DNA from: Paenibacillus kobensis NBRC 15729
Lineage (GTDB): Bacteria > Bacillota > Bacilli > Paenibacillales > Paenibacillaceae
DNA length: 64,000 nt
Direction of reading: 5' to 3'
Assembly: GCF_004000825.1 (NCBI RefSeq)
Contig: NZ_BILZ01000006.1
Location: 124,001-188,000 of the forward strand
The position numbers and the translations under genes were made by a program. This document shows, piece after piece, positions 33,986 to 42,441 of this stretch; position 1 is the first letter of the stretch; each line of letters begins with the position of its first letter. The notes beneath the pieces were generated by a model. The model did no database searches, was not told the DNA's origin, and saw only the letters and a program-made list of their open reading frames with translations.

Positions 33986-35272
33986 TTGGATCGATCGAAA
34001 CGGATGATTATTATTAGCAAATGGCTGGTTCTTAGCCTCGCTGCCGGCGCAATGGCAGGCTCTGCCTCAGCGCTGTTTTTATTCGGATTGAATGCCGTTA
34101 CGGATGCGCGCATCGGTCAACCTTGGCTGCTATGGCTGCTTCCGGCAGGAGGTGCACTCATCAGCTGGCTGTATGCCAAATACGGCGGCGATTCAGCCAA
34201 AGGCAACAATCTAATTATCGATCAAGCCTACGGAGGCGGTACACATGTCGCCGTTCCGCTGCGTATGGCTCCGCTCGTGCTAATCGGCACCTGGATGACC
34301 CATCTGTTAGGCGGATCGGCAGGCCGTGAAGGGACAGCGGTCCAGATGGGCGGAAGCTTGTCGGAGTTCATCGGACGGCGGCTGCAACTAAGCCAGGCCG
34401 GGAGAAGCACGCTCCTCATGTGCGGTGTTAGCGCTGGCTTCGGCTCCGTCTTCGGAACGCCTGCTGCCGGAGCGCTGTTCGGTGTCGAGCTGCTTGCTGC
34501 TGGGGGCATCGCCCGTTACAACGCATTGCTGCCTTGCATTGTATCGGCTTACGCCGGCAGTTGGGTGACCGAAGCATGGGGCATCGAACATTCCCATTAT
34601 TCGATGGGGCCAATACCGGAATTCTCATGGCTGCTGCTTGGCCAAGTTGCACTAGCCGCTGTCTTGTTCGGGCTCGCAGCGATGCTGTTCAGCGAACTGA
34701 CTCATACGCTTAAACGAGGGTTCGCCGTTATCGTTCCCCACACCGTATTACGGGCATTCGTCGGCGGGACCGTTATTATCGCGCTTGTCTACGCGGTTGG
34801 AACGAGAGACTATATCGGACTCGGGCTGCCTTTAATGAAGGAATCGTTCATGGAAGCGGTATCGCCTGCCGCATTCGCACTCAAAACGTTATTCACCTCC
34901 GTGACGCTCGGCGCAGGCTTCCAAGGCGGTGAAGTAACGCCTCTATTCGTAATCGGATCGACGCTTGGCAGCGCTTTGGCCGGGCTGCTCCATCTCTCTG
35001 TTCCATTCTTAGCCGGCATCGGGCTTGTCAGCGTCTTCAGCGGCGCGGCCAATACGCCGATCGCCTGTACGATAATGGGCATCGAGTTGTTCGGTATCGA
35101 AGGCGCGGGATACGTATTGCTCAGTTGTATGATCGCTTATGCCGCATCATGGCATTCTGGTATTTACACGTCGCAGCGTTATAGCCCGTTGAAACGATGG
35201 ATGCTGCGTCTTCCGGCCGGGCATACGCGTGCGATGCTCCTTGAGATGCGTACACGCAACAAAAAGGGTTGA
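33986..35272 (+). CDS. CLC-F type fluoride/proton antiporter
   Basis: 428 residues, TTG start after AAGGGG; an ATG just before it is out of frame. About ten or more membrane segments of the CLC fold. Instead of the chloride filter GSGIP it has GNNLI (73-77), the variant known from fluoride-specific CLC-F antiporters. The second filter block is GREGTAVQMG (113-122) with the external gate glutamate E115, as in that clade. The third is GFQGGEVTPLF in place of GxFxP. CLC-F proteins expel cytoplasmic fluoride in exchange for protons. Gene stands alone and is divergent from the MarR operon. Chloride transport is less likely given these motifs. Confidence 0.85.
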   Translation: MDRSKRMIIISKWLVLSLAAGAMAGSASALFLFGLNAVTDARIGQPWLLWLLPAGGALISWLYAKYGGDSAKGNNLIIDQAYGGGTHVAVPLRMAPLVLIGTWMTHLLGGSAGREGTAVQMGGSLSEFIGRRLQLSQAGRSTLLMCGVSAGFGSVFGTPAAGALFGVELLAAGGIARYNALLPCIVSAYAGSWVTEAWGIEHSHYSMGPIPEFSWLLLGQVALAAVLFGLAAMLFSELTHTLKRGFAVIVPHTVLRAFVGGTVIIALVYAVGTRDYIGLGLPLMKESFMEAVSPAAFALKTLFTSVTLGAGFQGGEVTPLFVIGSTLGSALAGLLHLSVPFLAGIGLVSVFSGAANTPIACTIMGIELFGIEGAGYVLLSCMIAYAASWHSGIYTSQRYSPLKRWMLRLPAGHTRAMLLEMRTRNKKG

Positions 35273-35302
35273 GCCGTTCCATGGAACGGCCCAACCCTTT
35301 TT
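35261..35302. terminator. Bidirectional terminator between CLC and small unknown gene
   Basis: Arms AAAAAGGGTTG-A-GCCGTTCC and GGAACGGC-C-CAACCCTTTTT, overlapping the stop region of the CLC gene; T-runs on both strands. Confidence 0.85.
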
Positions 35303-35308
35303 CTCCTT

Positions 35309-35674
35309 TTATAGAGGGATCCGGTACTTCGAGCATTGCTCGACGATATGCTCTCCTTGCTGGAATACCCATTGGAAGTGAAATTGGTTGCCTTCATAAC
35401 CGGTTCGCTTCCGAATGTCCGGGACGATGACATCTTCCAGCCGTTCCAGGATGGTCTGCTGGATGGCAAACAGACGCTGCTCATTATCGACGCTTAGCTT
35501 CTCGGCTTCCTCTTCTGACTTCGATGTCTGCTCGAAATACGCAATGGCGAGGTCATCGTCCGTCACCGATTCCGTAAACTCCACGCCAGAGCCCCGGAAC
35601 ACTTCCTTCACGGTATTCAGCCAGTCGCGGTACAAATCAATCGTAACTTCATAGGGACTCAAATGATCGTTCAT
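35309..35674 (-). CDS. Small conserved-type cytoplasmic protein of unknown function
   Basis: 121 residues from the ATG at 35674 (GGAGAGAAGGAACG upstream). Acidic and mostly helical, with MNDHLSPYEVTIDLYRDWLN, a charged middle (TSKSEEEAEKLSVDNEQRL) and a C-terminal aromatic stretch NQFHFQWVFQQGEH. No signal peptide, membrane segment or catalytic motif. I do not recognise the family. It stands alone, convergent with the CLC gene. Confidence 0.65.
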   Translation of the reverse strand: MNDHLSPYEVTIDLYRDWLNTVKEVFRGSGVEFTESVTDDDLAIAYFEQTSKSEEEAEKLSVDNEQRLFAIQQTILERLEDVIVPDIRKRTGYEGNQFHFQWVFQQGEHIVEQCSKYRIPL

Positions 35675-35778
35675 CGTTCCTTCTCTCCTCAATACGTAAA
35701 TCCGTCGTCACCAGCATAATACGAGGAGGTGGAAATGGCAACATCCGTACGATGTTGAACGGCGGAACGATACCGCCG

Positions 35779-36117
35779 TTACATTTCGTCCTGATCCGAT
35801 TCGACGAACCGCTGAAGAGCAAGCAACTTGTTATCCCAGTATCGTTCATAATAAGAGAGCCACCGCTTGAGCTCGAGCAGCGGCTCGGGCTCAAGACGGT
35901 AGCGCGTCTCTCGTCCGACCTTCCGTTCCTTGAGCAAGCCCGCATCGGTCAGAATACGCAAATGCTTGGAGACGGCCGTTCTCGACATCGGAAAATGGCC
36001 CGAGATCGCCGTTACGGGCATCTCATGATCGCCGAGCATATGCAGCAGTTGTCTTCTCGTCGGATCAGCGATTGCTTGGAATACGTCTGGCCTTGGCTCA
36101 GGCGATGGTTGTCCCAT
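35779..36117 (-). CDS. ArsR-family transcriptional repressor
   Basis: 112 residues from the ATG at 36117, five bases after the stop of the SRPBCC gene, with GAAGG upstream. Winged helix: DVFQAIADPTRRQLLHMLGD, the recognition helix region PMSRTAVSKHLRILTDAGLL and the wing KVGRETRYRLEPEPL. No metal-binding CXC motif is present, so it belongs to the metal-independent branch often paired with AHSA1-type SRPBCC proteins. It probably represses its own operon through the two palindromes at 36589-36638. Confidence 0.9.
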   Translation of the reverse strand: MGQPSPEPRPDVFQAIADPTRRQLLHMLGDHEMPVTAISGHFPMSRTAVSKHLRILTDAGLLKERKVGRETRYRLEPEPLLELKRWLSYYERYWDNKLLALQRFVESDQDEM

Positions 36118-36121
36118 CGGA

Positions 36122-36547
36122 TTAGCCTTCGAATTGCTTCGCCAGCTTCGCGACGATGCCGTCCCAGCCTTGGCCCATATGCTCGCGTACGACCGCATGC
36201 GGTTGGCCGAACTCCGTTACCGTATCTTCGCTCCAGCCTCCATGAATCAGCGTAAATTCCGTCTTGCCGTCCTGCTCAGCCAGCTCGAACGTCAGCGTCC
36301 AATCTTTGCCCCAGTTGAACGACAGGCGGTTCGGCGGGTCAACCAACGTCACCTTACATGGCGACATGCCGAAAGGTCCCGCGTTAAGCACGAATTCGAA
36401 ACCGACTACAGGCTGAAAGTTGTTCGGCGGCATAAACCAAGCAGCGATGCCTTCTGCCGTTGAGACAGCTTTCCATACTTTCTCGATAGGAGCGTTGATC
36501 AGAACTGTTTTGCGAACATCAGGAAGGGATTTCGTTGGATTTGACAT
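36122..36547 (-). CDS. SRPBCC (AHSA1-like) ligand-binding protein
   Basis: 141 residues. START/Bet v1-like fold with the family start DVRKTVLINAPIEKVWKAVS, the middle GFEFVLNAGPFGMSPCKVTL and the C-terminal helix MGQGWDGIVAKLAKQFEG. Binds a hydrophobic ligand in a deep pocket; the ligand is unknown. Such proteins are regularly encoded next to an ArsR regulator, as here. The ATG follows ACAGGAGATCTAATTA. First gene of a two-gene operon. Confidence 0.88.
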   Translation of the reverse strand: MSNPTKSLPDVRKTVLINAPIEKVWKAVSTAEGIAAWFMPPNNFQPVVGFEFVLNAGPFGMSPCKVTLVDPPNRLSFNWGKDWTLTFELAEQDGKTEFTLIHGGWSEDTVTEFGQPHAVVREHMGQGWDGIVAKLAKQFEG

Positions 36548-36588
36548 TAATTAGATCTCCTGTCTATCTTATAGTGTCATTCGTTGAC

Positions 36589-36608
36589 GCGAAACCTTTT
36601 GGTTTCGC
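36589..36608. promoter_or_regulatory. ArsR operator, distal palindrome
   Basis: GCGAAACC-TTTT-GGTTTCGC, a perfect palindrome in the transcribed leader just downstream of the -10 box. Its centre is 30 bp from the second copy, about three helical turns. Confidence 0.75.
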
Positions 36609-36613
36609 TTTTT

Positions 36614-36643
36614 AGTATATGAAACCATTTGGTTTCATGTCAA
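36614..36643 (-). promoter_or_regulatory. Promoter of the SRPBCC-ArsR operon
   Basis: Minus-strand TTGACA (36638-36643) and TATACT (36614-36619), spacer 18 bases that consists almost entirely of the second operator. Confidence 0.8.
36619..36638. promoter_or_regulatory. ArsR operator, promoter-spacer palindrome
   Basis: ATGAAACC-ATTT-GGTTTCAT, a perfect palindrome filling the spacer between -35 and -10, so a bound repressor would exclude RNA polymerase. Confidence 0.78.
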
Positions 36644-36743
36644 GACTCCAATTCGTTCCTTAATGTATTATGCGATACAAGGGGCGGAAACAAACAAGCC
36701 GCTCGCCAGGTAATATGGCAAACGGCTATTAATGTGTATATGT

Positions 36744-37838
36744 CTATCCAGCTATTACGGTGAATTGCTTCGGAAATGTGGTCAACGTTTCGGGTCCATG
36801 ACCCGTAATCAGAACATCGTCTTCGATGCGCACGCCGCCGACACCTGGGATATAGATACCTGGCTCGACCGTTACGGTCATACCAGGCTGCAAAATGTCA
36901 TGATTGCCGCCATGCAGCGATGGATATTCATGAATATCGAGCCCAATGCCGTGTCCGAGCCGGTGTGTGAACCTGTCGCCAAAGCCTCTGCTTTCAATAT
37001 GCTGCCGTGCCGCGAGATCGGCCTGCGCCATCGGCACGCCTGCCTTGAGCGCAGCAATGCCGAGCTCGTTCGCGCGGAGCACTGTCTCATATACGGTCTT
37101 CAGCTCATCGGATATATCCCCTACTGCAAATGTACGTGTAATATCCGAGACGTACCCTTCCGCATAAACGCCCATATCGAACAACAGCAGCTCGCCAGCT
37201 TGAACTTGACGCGTTCCCGGCGTTCCGTGCGGCAGCGCCGACTTCTCGCCTGCCAAGACGGTCGTGTCGAACGACGGTCCTTCGGCGCCGATCCGGCGCA
37301 TCCGGTAATCAATATCCGCCGCAAGCTCAAGCTCCGTGACGCCTGCTTTAACAAGCGGCAGCGTCTCCCGCAGCACCTGTTCGACCAACTTCACCGCATG
37401 GCGGATGCGGTCGATTTCGTCTGCGCTCTTCACCGCGCGCATCGCAAGCAATACTTGATCAATGCCGGTTAGCGATGCATCCGGCAGGAAGGCTGTTATT
37501 TTCTCGTACTGGGTAACGGTCAGCTTATCCTTCTCGACGCCGACTTCTCCATTAGCATTCTTGCCGAGCATGGCCCCAAGGATCTTATATGCGTTGTCCG
37601 TATCCCGATGGGATTCGATCGCATCAACAGCAGCATCCGCTTCCGCTCCCGCCCGGTCAAGCTCCGGTACGAGCAGCTTCGACTTCCCGTCAGCGTCAAC
37701 GATTAATGCAAGCAACCGCTCATGAGGCTCGCTGCGGAAACCGCTCAAGTAGTACACATGCTTCGGATCGGTAATAATCGACGTCTGCACCGATTGCTGC
37801 GCCATTTGGCCAATAAGCCGGCTCATCCGTTCGTTCAT
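36744..37838 (-). CDS. Xaa-Pro peptidase, M24 family
   Basis: 364 residues from the ATG at 37838 (AGGTGACCGAT upstream); the longer frame reaches back 150 bases without a site. Creatinase-like N-terminal domain (about 1-130) followed by the pita-bread catalytic domain. The five metal ligands are visible: Asp in DMGVYAEG and in VSDITRT, His in HRLGHGIGLDIHE, Glu in TVEPGIYIPG and Glu in VRIEDDVLIT. It removes amino-terminal residues before proline or splits X-Pro dipeptides with two divalent metal ions. Cytoplasmic; stands alone. Confidence 0.92.
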   Translation of the reverse strand: MNERMSRLIGQMAQQSVQTSIITDPKHVYYLSGFRSEPHERLLALIVDADGKSKLLVPELDRAGAEADAAVDAIESHRDTDNAYKILGAMLGKNANGEVGVEKDKLTVTQYEKITAFLPDASLTGIDQVLLAMRAVKSADEIDRIRHAVKLVEQVLRETLPLVKAGVTELELAADIDYRMRRIGAEGPSFDTTVLAGEKSALPHGTPGTRQVQAGELLLFDMGVYAEGYVSDITRTFAVGDISDELKTVYETVLRANELGIAALKAGVPMAQADLAARQHIESRGFGDRFTHRLGHGIGLDIHEYPSLHGGNHDILQPGMTVTVEPGIYIPGVGGVRIEDDVLITGHGPETLTTFPKQFTVIAG

Positions 37839-38100
37839 ATCGGTCACCTGTCTTTCTTTCTGTCTTCTTTTATTATATCCCGATCCTTCATCGATTTCTA
37901 AAATCCGAATGGCGTCAAATGCTACTCTTGTCCGAAGCTTACCGAATCGGAACGGGATGAGCTCCGCGTTCAAATCCAATGCCAACAAGCAGCAACAGCA
38001 GGTTAAGGCTTAGTAAAAACAGTATTCACGCCAGAAAACCCGCGAGACCGCCTTTCGTTATGAACGGCATGGCTTCGCGGGTTTCTTGTTGTCGGGTACC
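37839..38100. other. Intergenic stretch between the two peptidase genes
   Basis: Contains the terminator of the M42 gene and an AT-rich part (TTTTATTATATCC) upstream of the Xaa-Pro peptidase. A 34-codon plus-strand frame at 37909-38013 (start MASNATLV, end QQQQVKA) has no ribosome site, so I do not call it a gene. Confidence 0.5.
38036..38084 (-). terminator. Terminator of the M42 peptidase operon
   Basis: Arms AAACCCGCGA / TCGCGGGTTT with a further inner GCC/GGC pairing; T-rich on the minus strand, just past the M42 stop. Confidence 0.75.
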
Positions 38101-39150
38101 TTACTCCATAATATAAGCCAGCAGCAGCGCAGCCGTATTGACGACTGCATCGGCATGGGTACGTTCCATTCCATGCGAGGCATGTACGCCCGGGCCGATC
38201 AGCGCGGCGCGGATATTGCTTCCGGCTCGAAGCGCCGCAGAGGCATCGGAGCCGTAGAACGGATAGATGTCGACCGCATACGGAAGCCCTTCCCGCTTGG
38301 CGAGCTCAATCAGCTTCGTGGTCATTCCGTAGTCGTAAGGGCCGGACGAATCCTTGGCACAGATCGAAACATCCTTCTCGGTCGTCGACAGATCGTCGCC
38401 GATCGCCCCCATATCGACAGCGATCAATTCCGTTATATCCGGAGGCACATACGCATTGCCGTGTCCGACTTCCTCATACGTGGACAATATAATCGTAACG
38501 TTGCGGGACGGTGTTCTTCCTTCCCTTCTCAACCATTCCAGTACGCCGAACAGCGCTGCGACGCTCGCCTTGTCATCGAGATGCCGGGATTTGATCCAGC
38601 CGTTGTCCAGCAATCGAACGCGCGGATCCCACGAAATAAAATCGCCAGGAGCGATGCCGAGCTTCTCCGTTTCCTCTTTCGAGCCGGTCAGCTCATCGAG
38701 CCGAATCATCATATTCGCTTCTTCCCGCTTCCAATCACGCGCATCCGAGTACACATGAACCGAAGGCTTCGTTGACAATACGGTCCCTTCTACAGTACGG
38801 CCGCTTCGGGTATGGACCAAGCAGTATTCGCCTTCGACCGTCTGCATCGCGTAGCCCCCGATCGGAGTGAACCGAAGCGAACCGTCCGATTTGATCGAAC
38901 GGACCATAGCGCCGAGCGTGTCGACATGTGCAGTCAATCCGATCGGATCAGCATCAGAAGCACCGGGAATGACGATCATCCCATTCCCTTTGGGCGTCCG
39001 CTCAACCGTATATCCGAGCTTGGCCGCCTCTTCTGCCACAAGATCGATAACCGCCATACAAAACCCGCTCGGGCTCGGCGTTCGCAGCAGCTTCTCCAAC
39101 AGGCTCACGATGTAGGCCCGATCCAGCGATGGCGCCAATCGATCATTCAT
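38101..39150 (-). CDS. M42-family metallo-aminopeptidase
   Basis: 349 residues. Metal ligands and catalytic residues can be placed: H75 and D77 in LTAHVDTLG, the bridging Asp at 192-193 in SRHLDDKAS, E226 (general base) and E227 in STYEEVGHG, Asp in AVDMGAIG and a final His in HASHGMERTH. A PDZ-like insert lies between about 80 and 180. Such enzymes are large dodecameric aminopeptidases with Zn or Co; older annotations call them cellulase M or glucanase by mistake. The ATG has AGGAGG seven bases upstream and follows the GyrI-like gene by 23 bases, so they form an operon. Confidence 0.93.
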   Translation of the reverse strand: MNDRLAPSLDRAYIVSLLEKLLRTPSPSGFCMAVIDLVAEEAAKLGYTVERTPKGNGMIVIPGASDADPIGLTAHVDTLGAMVRSIKSDGSLRFTPIGGYAMQTVEGEYCLVHTRSGRTVEGTVLSTKPSVHVYSDARDWKREEANMMIRLDELTGSKEETEKLGIAPGDFISWDPRVRLLDNGWIKSRHLDDKASVAALFGVLEWLRREGRTPSRNVTIILSTYEEVGHGNAYVPPDITELIAVDMGAIGDDLSTTEKDVSICAKDSSGPYDYGMTTKLIELAKREGLPYAVDIYPFYGSDASAALRAGSNIRAALIGPGVHASHGMERTHADAVVNTAALLLAYIME

Positions 39151-39173
39151 TGCAATACCTCCTAAGCGTTGGC

Positions 39174-39797
39174 CTATACCGGACGAACCGGGTAACGCAA
39201 TATCGTTCTTAACTTCGACGGCTCCGTCTTGCGGAAATCGGACAAATAAATTTCATGATGCAGACCATTGATCGCAAGCCCTTGATCCTCTATGAACCGA
39301 TACATGACGGACAAGGTTTCCGGCTCGGTGCTGAACGGCCCGACGTGCAGCATTTGCACGCTAGTTCCTTCTTTCAGCGTCGTGTACTGAACGTCCGCGA
39401 TTCGCGCCAGCTCTTGCTTCTTCATAGCTGCCTGCGACCGTGCATCGTTCACCAATGGTTCTCCGGCAAACTCTGGCATCCGAATGAGCAGCTTCCACAG
39501 CCACTGCTCCCTTGGAACGGACAGCGGGTCGACGGACATATCTTCCACCCACCACAAGCCTTCCAGCTTCGGAACGGTAAAATCTTCACCGGCCGCTTTG
39601 CATCGGCCTTTAACGGCGTAAGCAACCGTGTACATCGCTTCGATGGACGACGCGAACAACTCGCCTTCAGGCGACCCTTGTCCGGTTACCGATACATAAC
39701 CGATCTCATCCAGCTCTACGATCTGAGCAGTCTTTCCAGCGCCGTAATACGTCTTATCCGTCTTAGCCAGATCAAGCTTGTCATTCGTTTCCGCCAT
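39174..39797 (-). CDS. GyrI-like small-molecule-binding protein
   Basis: 207 residues. The GyrI/SOUL-like fold is suggested by KTAQIVELDEIGYVSVTGQG, the middle YAVKGRCKAAGEDFTVPKLE, GLWWVEDM and the C-terminal LHHEIYLSDFRKTEPSKLRT. The C-terminal ending LRTILRYPVRPV is what this family usually shows. These domains bind aromatic or lipophilic ligands and occur as BmrR-type effector domains or alone, as here (no DNA-binding part). It is co-transcribed with the M42 peptidase downstream, without an evident functional link. Confidence 0.85.
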   Translation of the reverse strand: MAETNDKLDLAKTDKTYYGAGKTAQIVELDEIGYVSVTGQGSPEGELFASSIEAMYTVAYAVKGRCKAAGEDFTVPKLEGLWWVEDMSVDPLSVPREQWLWKLLIRMPEFAGEPLVNDARSQAAMKKQELARIADVQYTTLKEGTSVQMLHVGPFSTEPETLSVMYRFIEDQGLAINGLHHEIYLSDFRKTEPSKLRTILRYPVRPV

Positions 39798-39876
39798 CGT
39801 TCGACTCCTTTATTCCCCACTAGTAGCAGGTTGCCCCACTTCGCAATGAACTTTACATTCAGATCGGCTCGCAACT

Positions 39877-41313
39877 CTACTCCACAAGCTGCTCCTCTGT
39901 GGCTCGAATCTTCAAATTCAAATCCGGCCATCCGCCTAATGCCCATGACAAGTTGCGGACGATATGAAGCTCAGCCTCGCAGCCATCCGTACGAATCGTT
40001 ATCGTCAGCTTGAAAGGCGTCCAAACTTCATGTTGTACAAGACAGAGCTCATCGGCTGTAAGCCAGCTAGCCCGGGCAGCTGTGCAATCCAACCCTTCGC
40101 CCGCATAAGCCCAGTGTCCGATTCCATACCGGATCTCCCGTTCTCCATCCGAGTCGTGCAAGACAGCCGTCAAGCCATCAGATGACCTGCGTAATGACAA
40201 TGACGTAAGCCCCGCTTCATTCGGCTCGAAATGATATGAACGCTCCAATGGAACAGCATCCTCTAACTGTTCTTTGTCTCCAACCATAATATCAAGCGTC
40301 GACAGTCTATCACGCAGACGTTCAACTGAAGCGTCATCCGCTGGCAACGGCTGATCGCTCATCGCAGGAAGCAAATGGTTCCAGATCGCATTCAGCAGTA
40401 GATGTTCATTCCAATCCGCCGAATTGACGGCAATAACGGCATGATGTGAAGGTATAATTACGCATTTCTGAGCGAACAAGCCAGCGAACCGGTATGCCCC
40501 GTGACGGCAGCGCCACAGCTGATAGCCGTAACCGGCAGCCCAGTCCGAATCTGGCTCGGTTCCATTGCTGATTTGAAGTGCCGCCGAAGCCTCGATCCAC
40601 TGCTCATCCAACAAACGCTTGCCGTTCCATATGCCTTTCTGTTCATACAACAATCCCAGCTTCGCCACGTCCTCAAGCGTTATGCAGAGGCCGAACCCGC
40701 CGGCATGCTGTCCGCCCGGAAGCGTCTTCCAGTCCGCAACGGTGATGCCGAGCGGCTGAAGCAGACGTACAGACAGAAACTGTTGCAACGGCACACCCGA
40801 TACTCGTTCAATAAGCAAACCAAGCACATGCGAAGCTCCGCTATTATAGGCAAAATGTGTACCTGGTTCATGCGGTACCGGCGCCTCGAAAAATGCGCGC
40901 AACCAATCGCCGCCTTCCAATATGGCTGGCTCCGTCGGATCTCCGTCATGTCCGGTTGCCATGGCGAGCAGATCGTGAACGGTCATCTTAAGCAGCCTTT
41001 CAGACGGCTGCTGCGGCAGCTTGTCCGGGAAGAAAGCGGCGATGCGATCTTGAACGCTCAGCAAGCCTTCTTGCACGGCCAAACCGACAGCTGTCGACGT
41101 GAAGCTTTTTGTAATCGAGAATATAAGATGCGGCAGCTCCGGAGAATACGGCTTCCACCAGCCTTCCGCAGCAACGCATCCGTTGCGTATGATCATAAAC
41201 CCGTGTGCTTCGAACTGATCTCTTGCGAGTTGGTCAACAAAAGCTTCCACAGCACTGCTTGGTATGCCGGCTTGCTCTGGGGTCGTGCGCGGCAGACGAT
41301 TCAAAGTTGTCAT
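39877..41313 (-). CDS. Beta-lactamase-fold serine hydrolase (class C related)
   Basis: 478 residues, no signal peptide. The SxxK motif is S66-ITK69 in LIFSITKSFTS. The second motif is Y156-N-S in HFAYNSGASHVLGLLIERVS, instead of YxN. The catalytic domain spans about 10-330; the remaining about 150 residues form a beta-rich C-terminal domain (DLNLKIRATEEQL at the end). Such proteins are mostly esterases or peptidases, not resistance enzymes; a cytoplasmic place is expected. ATG after CAGGAGGCTTTCCGT. The start of a minus-strand run that also includes the GyrI gene 79 bases on. Confidence 0.88.
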   Translation of the reverse strand: MTTLNRLPRTTPEQAGIPSSAVEAFVDQLARDQFEAHGFMIIRNGCVAAEGWWKPYSPELPHLIFSITKSFTSTAVGLAVQEGLLSVQDRIAAFFPDKLPQQPSERLLKMTVHDLLAMATGHDGDPTEPAILEGGDWLRAFFEAPVPHEPGTHFAYNSGASHVLGLLIERVSGVPLQQFLSVRLLQPLGITVADWKTLPGGQHAGGFGLCITLEDVAKLGLLYEQKGIWNGKRLLDEQWIEASAALQISNGTEPDSDWAAGYGYQLWRCRHGAYRFAGLFAQKCVIIPSHHAVIAVNSADWNEHLLLNAIWNHLLPAMSDQPLPADDASVERLRDRLSTLDIMVGDKEQLEDAVPLERSYHFEPNEAGLTSLSLRRSSDGLTAVLHDSDGEREIRYGIGHWAYAGEGLDCTAARASWLTADELCLVQHEVWTPFKLTITIRTDGCEAELHIVRNLSWALGGWPDLNLKIRATEEQLVE

Positions 41314-41415
41314 TACGGAAAGCCTCCTGGCGATTAGAGTTAGGATCAGAATGAAAAAGTGCTAAACTTACCTTACCATATTTTTAAGGGGCTGTGATCC
41401 AATCGAACCGCTTAC

Positions 41416-41429
41416 TTTAAGCGTTTACA
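41416..41429. promoter_or_regulatory. cre-like sequence (weak)
   Basis: TTTAAGCGTTTACA matches the CcpA site pattern TGWNANCGNTNWCA except at one end. It lies before the tandem promoters of the MBL gene and behind the beta-lactamase-fold gene. Confidence 0.3.
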
Positions 41430-41456
41430 TCACGGATTATAAGATTTAATAGAGTG

Positions 41457-41485
41457 TTGACAAATAATTATTTTTGTGGTAAAAT
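41457..41485 (+). promoter_or_regulatory. Upstream promoter P1 of the MBL gene
   Basis: TTGACA (41457-41462) and TAAAAT (41480-41485), spacer exactly 17 bases. Confidence 0.78.
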
Positions 41486-41499
41486 AAATTATTTATGTG

Positions 41500-41528
41500 T
41501 TGACGATAATTTCTCTTCTCGGTAAGAT
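41500..41528 (+). promoter_or_regulatory. Downstream promoter P2 of the MBL gene
   Basis: TTGACG (41500-41505) and TAAGAT (41523-41528), spacer exactly 17 bases, 43 bases after P1. Confidence 0.75.
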
Positions 41529-41598
41529 AAGATTCTCAAATGCACATTTCGTTGCTTTTGAATGAAGAGTCTCTTGAATATCGAGGAGGAATGGATTC

Positions 41599-42363
41599 GT
41601 GAACATTGCGAGCGGATTGGATTTCGTGCCGGTAACGGCAATGGCAATGGGCAAGCCGGACACCGTGTACCCGGTGCTGTTGTCAGATGAGAAAGAGGCG
41701 GTGTTGATCGATGCCGGATATCCCGGACGGCTTGAGGACTTGATTGCAGGGCTGGCTAACGCTGGGATCTCGGAGCAGCTGCTGACGACGGTTATTCTAA
41801 GCCACCAAGATATCGATCATATCGGAGGGATGCCTGGACTGCTGCAGCATCTTAGCCATCCGGTCAGCGTACTTGCTCACGAGCTGGAGAAGCCTTACAT
41901 CCAGGGCGAACAACGTCTGATCAAAATCACCGACGAAGTGCTTGCGGGCATTGATCACATGTTCCCGCCTGAAGTGCCGGAGCAATGGCGCAAGGCGTTC
42001 AAGGCGATGCTGGAATCGCCCCCTCGCGCCAATGTGCACCGCACGATCAAAGGCGGCGACGAGCTTCCTTATGGAGGCGGAATTGTTGTCATTGATACGC
42101 CGGGACACACTCCCGGACATATTAGCTTCTATCATATGCCATCCCGTACTCTGATCGCTTGTGATGCGTTAGTCGTAACAGACGGCAAGCTTAGCCTGCC
42201 GGCACCAGAGCTTGCAGCCGACTATGGACAAGCGGTTCGCACACTCCGTTCCTTGTCCGCGTTTGATATCAATCGAGTCGTTTGCTATCACGGCGGAATG
42301 TACGATGCTGGCGATGCGAACGAACGAATTGCCGAACTCGCCGCGGCGGCTGACTACGAATAG
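41599..42363 (+). CDS. MBL-fold metallo-hydrolase
   Basis: 254 residues, GTG start with GAGGAGGAATGGATTC before it; a closer ATG is out of frame and soon stops. The metal motif is SHQDIDHIGG: H69-x-D71-x-D73-H74, so the second His of the usual HxHxDH is Asp, as in a branch of the family. Further ligands are in DTPGHTPGHI (His), CDALVV (Asp) and CYHGG (His). The substrate is unknown; glyoxalase II, lactonase and thioesterase activities all occur in relatives. Two perfectly spaced promoters suggest strong or dual-controlled expression. Confidence 0.9.
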   Translation: MNIASGLDFVPVTAMAMGKPDTVYPVLLSDEKEAVLIDAGYPGRLEDLIAGLANAGISEQLLTTVILSHQDIDHIGGMPGLLQHLSHPVSVLAHELEKPYIQGEQRLIKITDEVLAGIDHMFPPEVPEQWRKAFKAMLESPPRANVHRTIKGGDELPYGGGIVVIDTPGHTPGHISFYHMPSRTLIACDALVVTDGKLSLPAPELAADYGQAVRTLRSLSAFDINRVVCYHGGMYDAGDANERIAELAAAADYE

Positions 42364-42370
42364 ATAAAGG

Positions 42371-42411
42371 AAGGGCTGTTCCGCAGCCAACTCATGACCG
42401 GAACAGCCCTT
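42371..42411. terminator. Bidirectional terminator between MBL and phosphoesterase genes
   Basis: Arms AAGGGCTGTTCCG / CGGAACAGCCCTT (13 bp) with a T-run on the plus strand and a weaker one on the minus strand. Confidence 0.8.
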
Positions 42412-42441
42412 TTGAATAAGTGCAAGTATTTCGTGCATGAT

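Noticed and set aside
37909-38013. Small plus-strand frame resembling a small spore protein (Gln-rich end)
   Set aside because: No ribosome site, and the similarity is limited to low-complexity Gln and Lys codons.
39877-41313. Antibiotic-resistance beta-lactamase
   Set aside because: No signal peptide and an extra C-terminal domain; the family of this size mostly contains esterases and peptidases.
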